Source of the DNA: Syntrophaceae bacterium
Lineage (GTDB): Bacteria > Desulfobacterota > Syntrophorhabdia > Syntrophorhabdales > WCHB1-27
DNA: 7,570 bases
Assembly (NCBI GenBank): GCA_003165115.1
Contig: PLSJ01000223.1
Coordinates: 1 to 7,570, forward strand
Reading direction: 5' to 3'
In this document: positions 7,025 through 7,570 of the stretch, one piece after another
How the letters are laid out: each line of letters starts with the position of its first letter
How positions within the stretch are numbered: position 1 is the first letter of the stretch
Translations under genes and position numbers: made by a program
Notes under the pieces: generated by a model
Databases searched by the model: none
The model's input: the letters and a program-made list of their open reading frames with translations, nothing else
What the model was told of the DNA's origin: nothing

Positions 7025-7106
7025 GGACGTAGAGGGGCACGGGATGGGCTACACGTCTTCATACTTCTCTTCAACACGTGTGTAAAGATAAGGTATTGCC
7101 GAGTTT

Positions 7107-7442
7107 CTACTTCACACCGGCCGCATCGATATCGAGTGTGCCAAACCGCGCTTCGTAATCGGAAACGATCCGATTGAGGAGGAGCGAGAGACGCTTTGCG
7201 GCATAGGCGTTGAGAATAACGCGGTCGGTCAACTGGACCACGAGCTCGTTCTGACCCGTCTGCCATGTCTGGTTCGTCCCAAAGAGGATGGTCACTTCTT
7301 CCCGGGTGCTCGAGACGTTGCAGACATTTGCATAAGACGTCTTCAGGTTCGAATCGTCCCATCGTATCCTGATGGTTCCATCCTGTTTCGGGGCTTCCTG
7401 TTTCGTTGCGGCTTCGTCTTCCTTGTTGCTTCCCTGTGCCAT
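7107..7442 (-). CDS. DUF3467 family small protein
   Basis: A 111-residue soluble protein with no signal peptide or membrane segment. Residues 1-20 are charged and probably disordered (rich in E, K, Q). The rest has the features of the DUF3467 family: a YANVCNV strand (37-43), an EEVTILFG strand (48-55), then a VQLTDRVILN segment and the helix AAKRLSLLLNRIVSDYEARF, followed by GTLD. The family is small, widespread in bacteria and has no well-established biochemical role that I know of. The protein is first in the operon, with the best ribosome binding site, and is separated from the next gene by 94 bases. It is therefore likely made in larger amounts than the downstream membrane proteins. A role as chaperone, escort or regulator of the export system is a guess from position only. 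An upstream GTG at 7493 would give 128 residues but lacks a ribosome binding site. Confidence 0.8.
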   Translation of the reverse strand: MAQGSNKEDEAATKQEAPKQDGTIRIRWDDSNLKTSYANVCNVSSTREEVTILFGTNQTWQTGQNELVVQLTDRVILNAYAAKRLSLLLNRIVSDYEARFGTLDIDAAGVK

Positions 7443-7448
7443 TGGTTT

Positions 7449-7454
7449 CCTCCT
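7449..7454 (-). promoter_or_regulatory. Strong Shine-Dalgarno site that fixes the DUF3467 start
   Basis: AGGAGG lies on the minus strand six bases before the ATG at 7442. Two in-frame upstream starts exist: a GTG at 7493 and an ATG at 7466. Neither has a comparable site, and the GTG would fall almost on the predicted transcription start. The ATG at 7442 is therefore the best start. This is the strongest ribosome binding site among the five genes. Confidence 0.75.
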
Positions 7455-7483
7455 GCTGCCCTTCATTTGTTCGCCCGAAAGCG

Positions 7484-7497
7484 CGGGGACCACCCCG
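7484..7497 (-). other. Small GC stem-loop at the start of the leader
   Basis: The minus strand reads CGGGG-TGGT-CCCCG, a perfect 5-bp stem with a 4-base loop. It sits at the predicted 5' end of the transcript. A hairpin in this position can protect mRNA from decay. No run of U follows, so it is not an intrinsic terminator. The pairing is visible in the sequence; a role is only inferred. Confidence 0.3.
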
Positions 7498-7502
7498 ACG
7501 CT

Positions 7503-7532
7503 ATTCTAACTGATTAGTGTTCCCCACATCAA
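7503..7532 (-). promoter_or_regulatory. Putative sigma-70-type promoter of the operon
   Basis: On the minus strand a TTGATG box (7527-7532) is followed after 18 bases by TAGAAT (7503-7508). These match the -35 and -10 consensus at 4 of 6 and 5 of 6 positions. Transcription would start near 7496, giving a leader of about 54 bases before the DUF3467 gene. This is the only upstream region of the operon in the window and the best promoter match I could find by eye. The 18-base spacer is one longer than optimal, and the gene further upstream is not visible, so read-through from outside cannot be excluded. Confidence 0.45.
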
Positions 7533-7570
7533 TTCATTTAACCATCCCGGCAGGGCAAACGCATTTGGAA

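Noticed and set aside
7051..7081. ACACGT/ACGTGT inverted pair in the 94-base gap as a terminator or operator
   Set aside because: A 6-bp stem with a 19-base loop and no T-run is too weak to call; it is mentioned only as context.

Overview
The window carries one compact operon on the minus strand, read from about position 7500 down to 219. It has five genes and almost no spare DNA. The sequence is GC-rich. Two genes encode proteins with periplasmic adaptor (HlyD-type) domains behind a membrane anchor, and a third encodes an adaptor with an N-terminal signal peptide. This points to a Gram-negative (diderm) bacterium. The structured intergenic DNA at the left edge resembles, from memory only, repeats of deltaproteobacterial (Desulfobacterota-type) genomes. 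I would not name a genus.

Layout in transcription order. A promoter-like site (about 7503-7532) and a short leader with a small hairpin precede a 111-residue DUF3467-type protein (7107-7442) that has a strong ribosome binding site. After a 94-base gap comes a 627-residue protein with two GAF-like domains, one membrane helix and a periplasmic HlyD adaptor (5129-7012, TTG start). It overlaps by 13 bases a 720-residue polytopic protein (2979-5141, GTG start) that joins a PqqD/RRE-like domain, an M50 (site-2 protease type) membrane metalloprotease core and a C-terminal HlyD-like module. Six or seven bases later starts a shortened SecA-like ATPase of 664 residues (977-2971). This keeps all motor motifs but lacks the helical wing domain, two-helix finger and C-terminal zinc tail. 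The last gene (219-962) is a short periplasmic adaptor with a signal peptide. Positions 1-218 hold no convincing gene, but they contain an element with several nested inverted repeats.

How the parts may work together (inference). The set looks like a dedicated export system: a cytosolic SecA-type motor, a membrane metalloprotease with a peptide-recognition domain, and three adaptor modules that could bridge the periplasm to a TolC-type outer-membrane channel. The GAF domains give a possible cytosolic sensing input. No ABC transporter, RND pump, TolC homologue or obvious substrate is encoded here, so these would have to lie outside the window. The truncated SecA-like motor and the domain fusions are the main reasons to look twice. 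I recognise the families, but I do not know an established function for the complete set.
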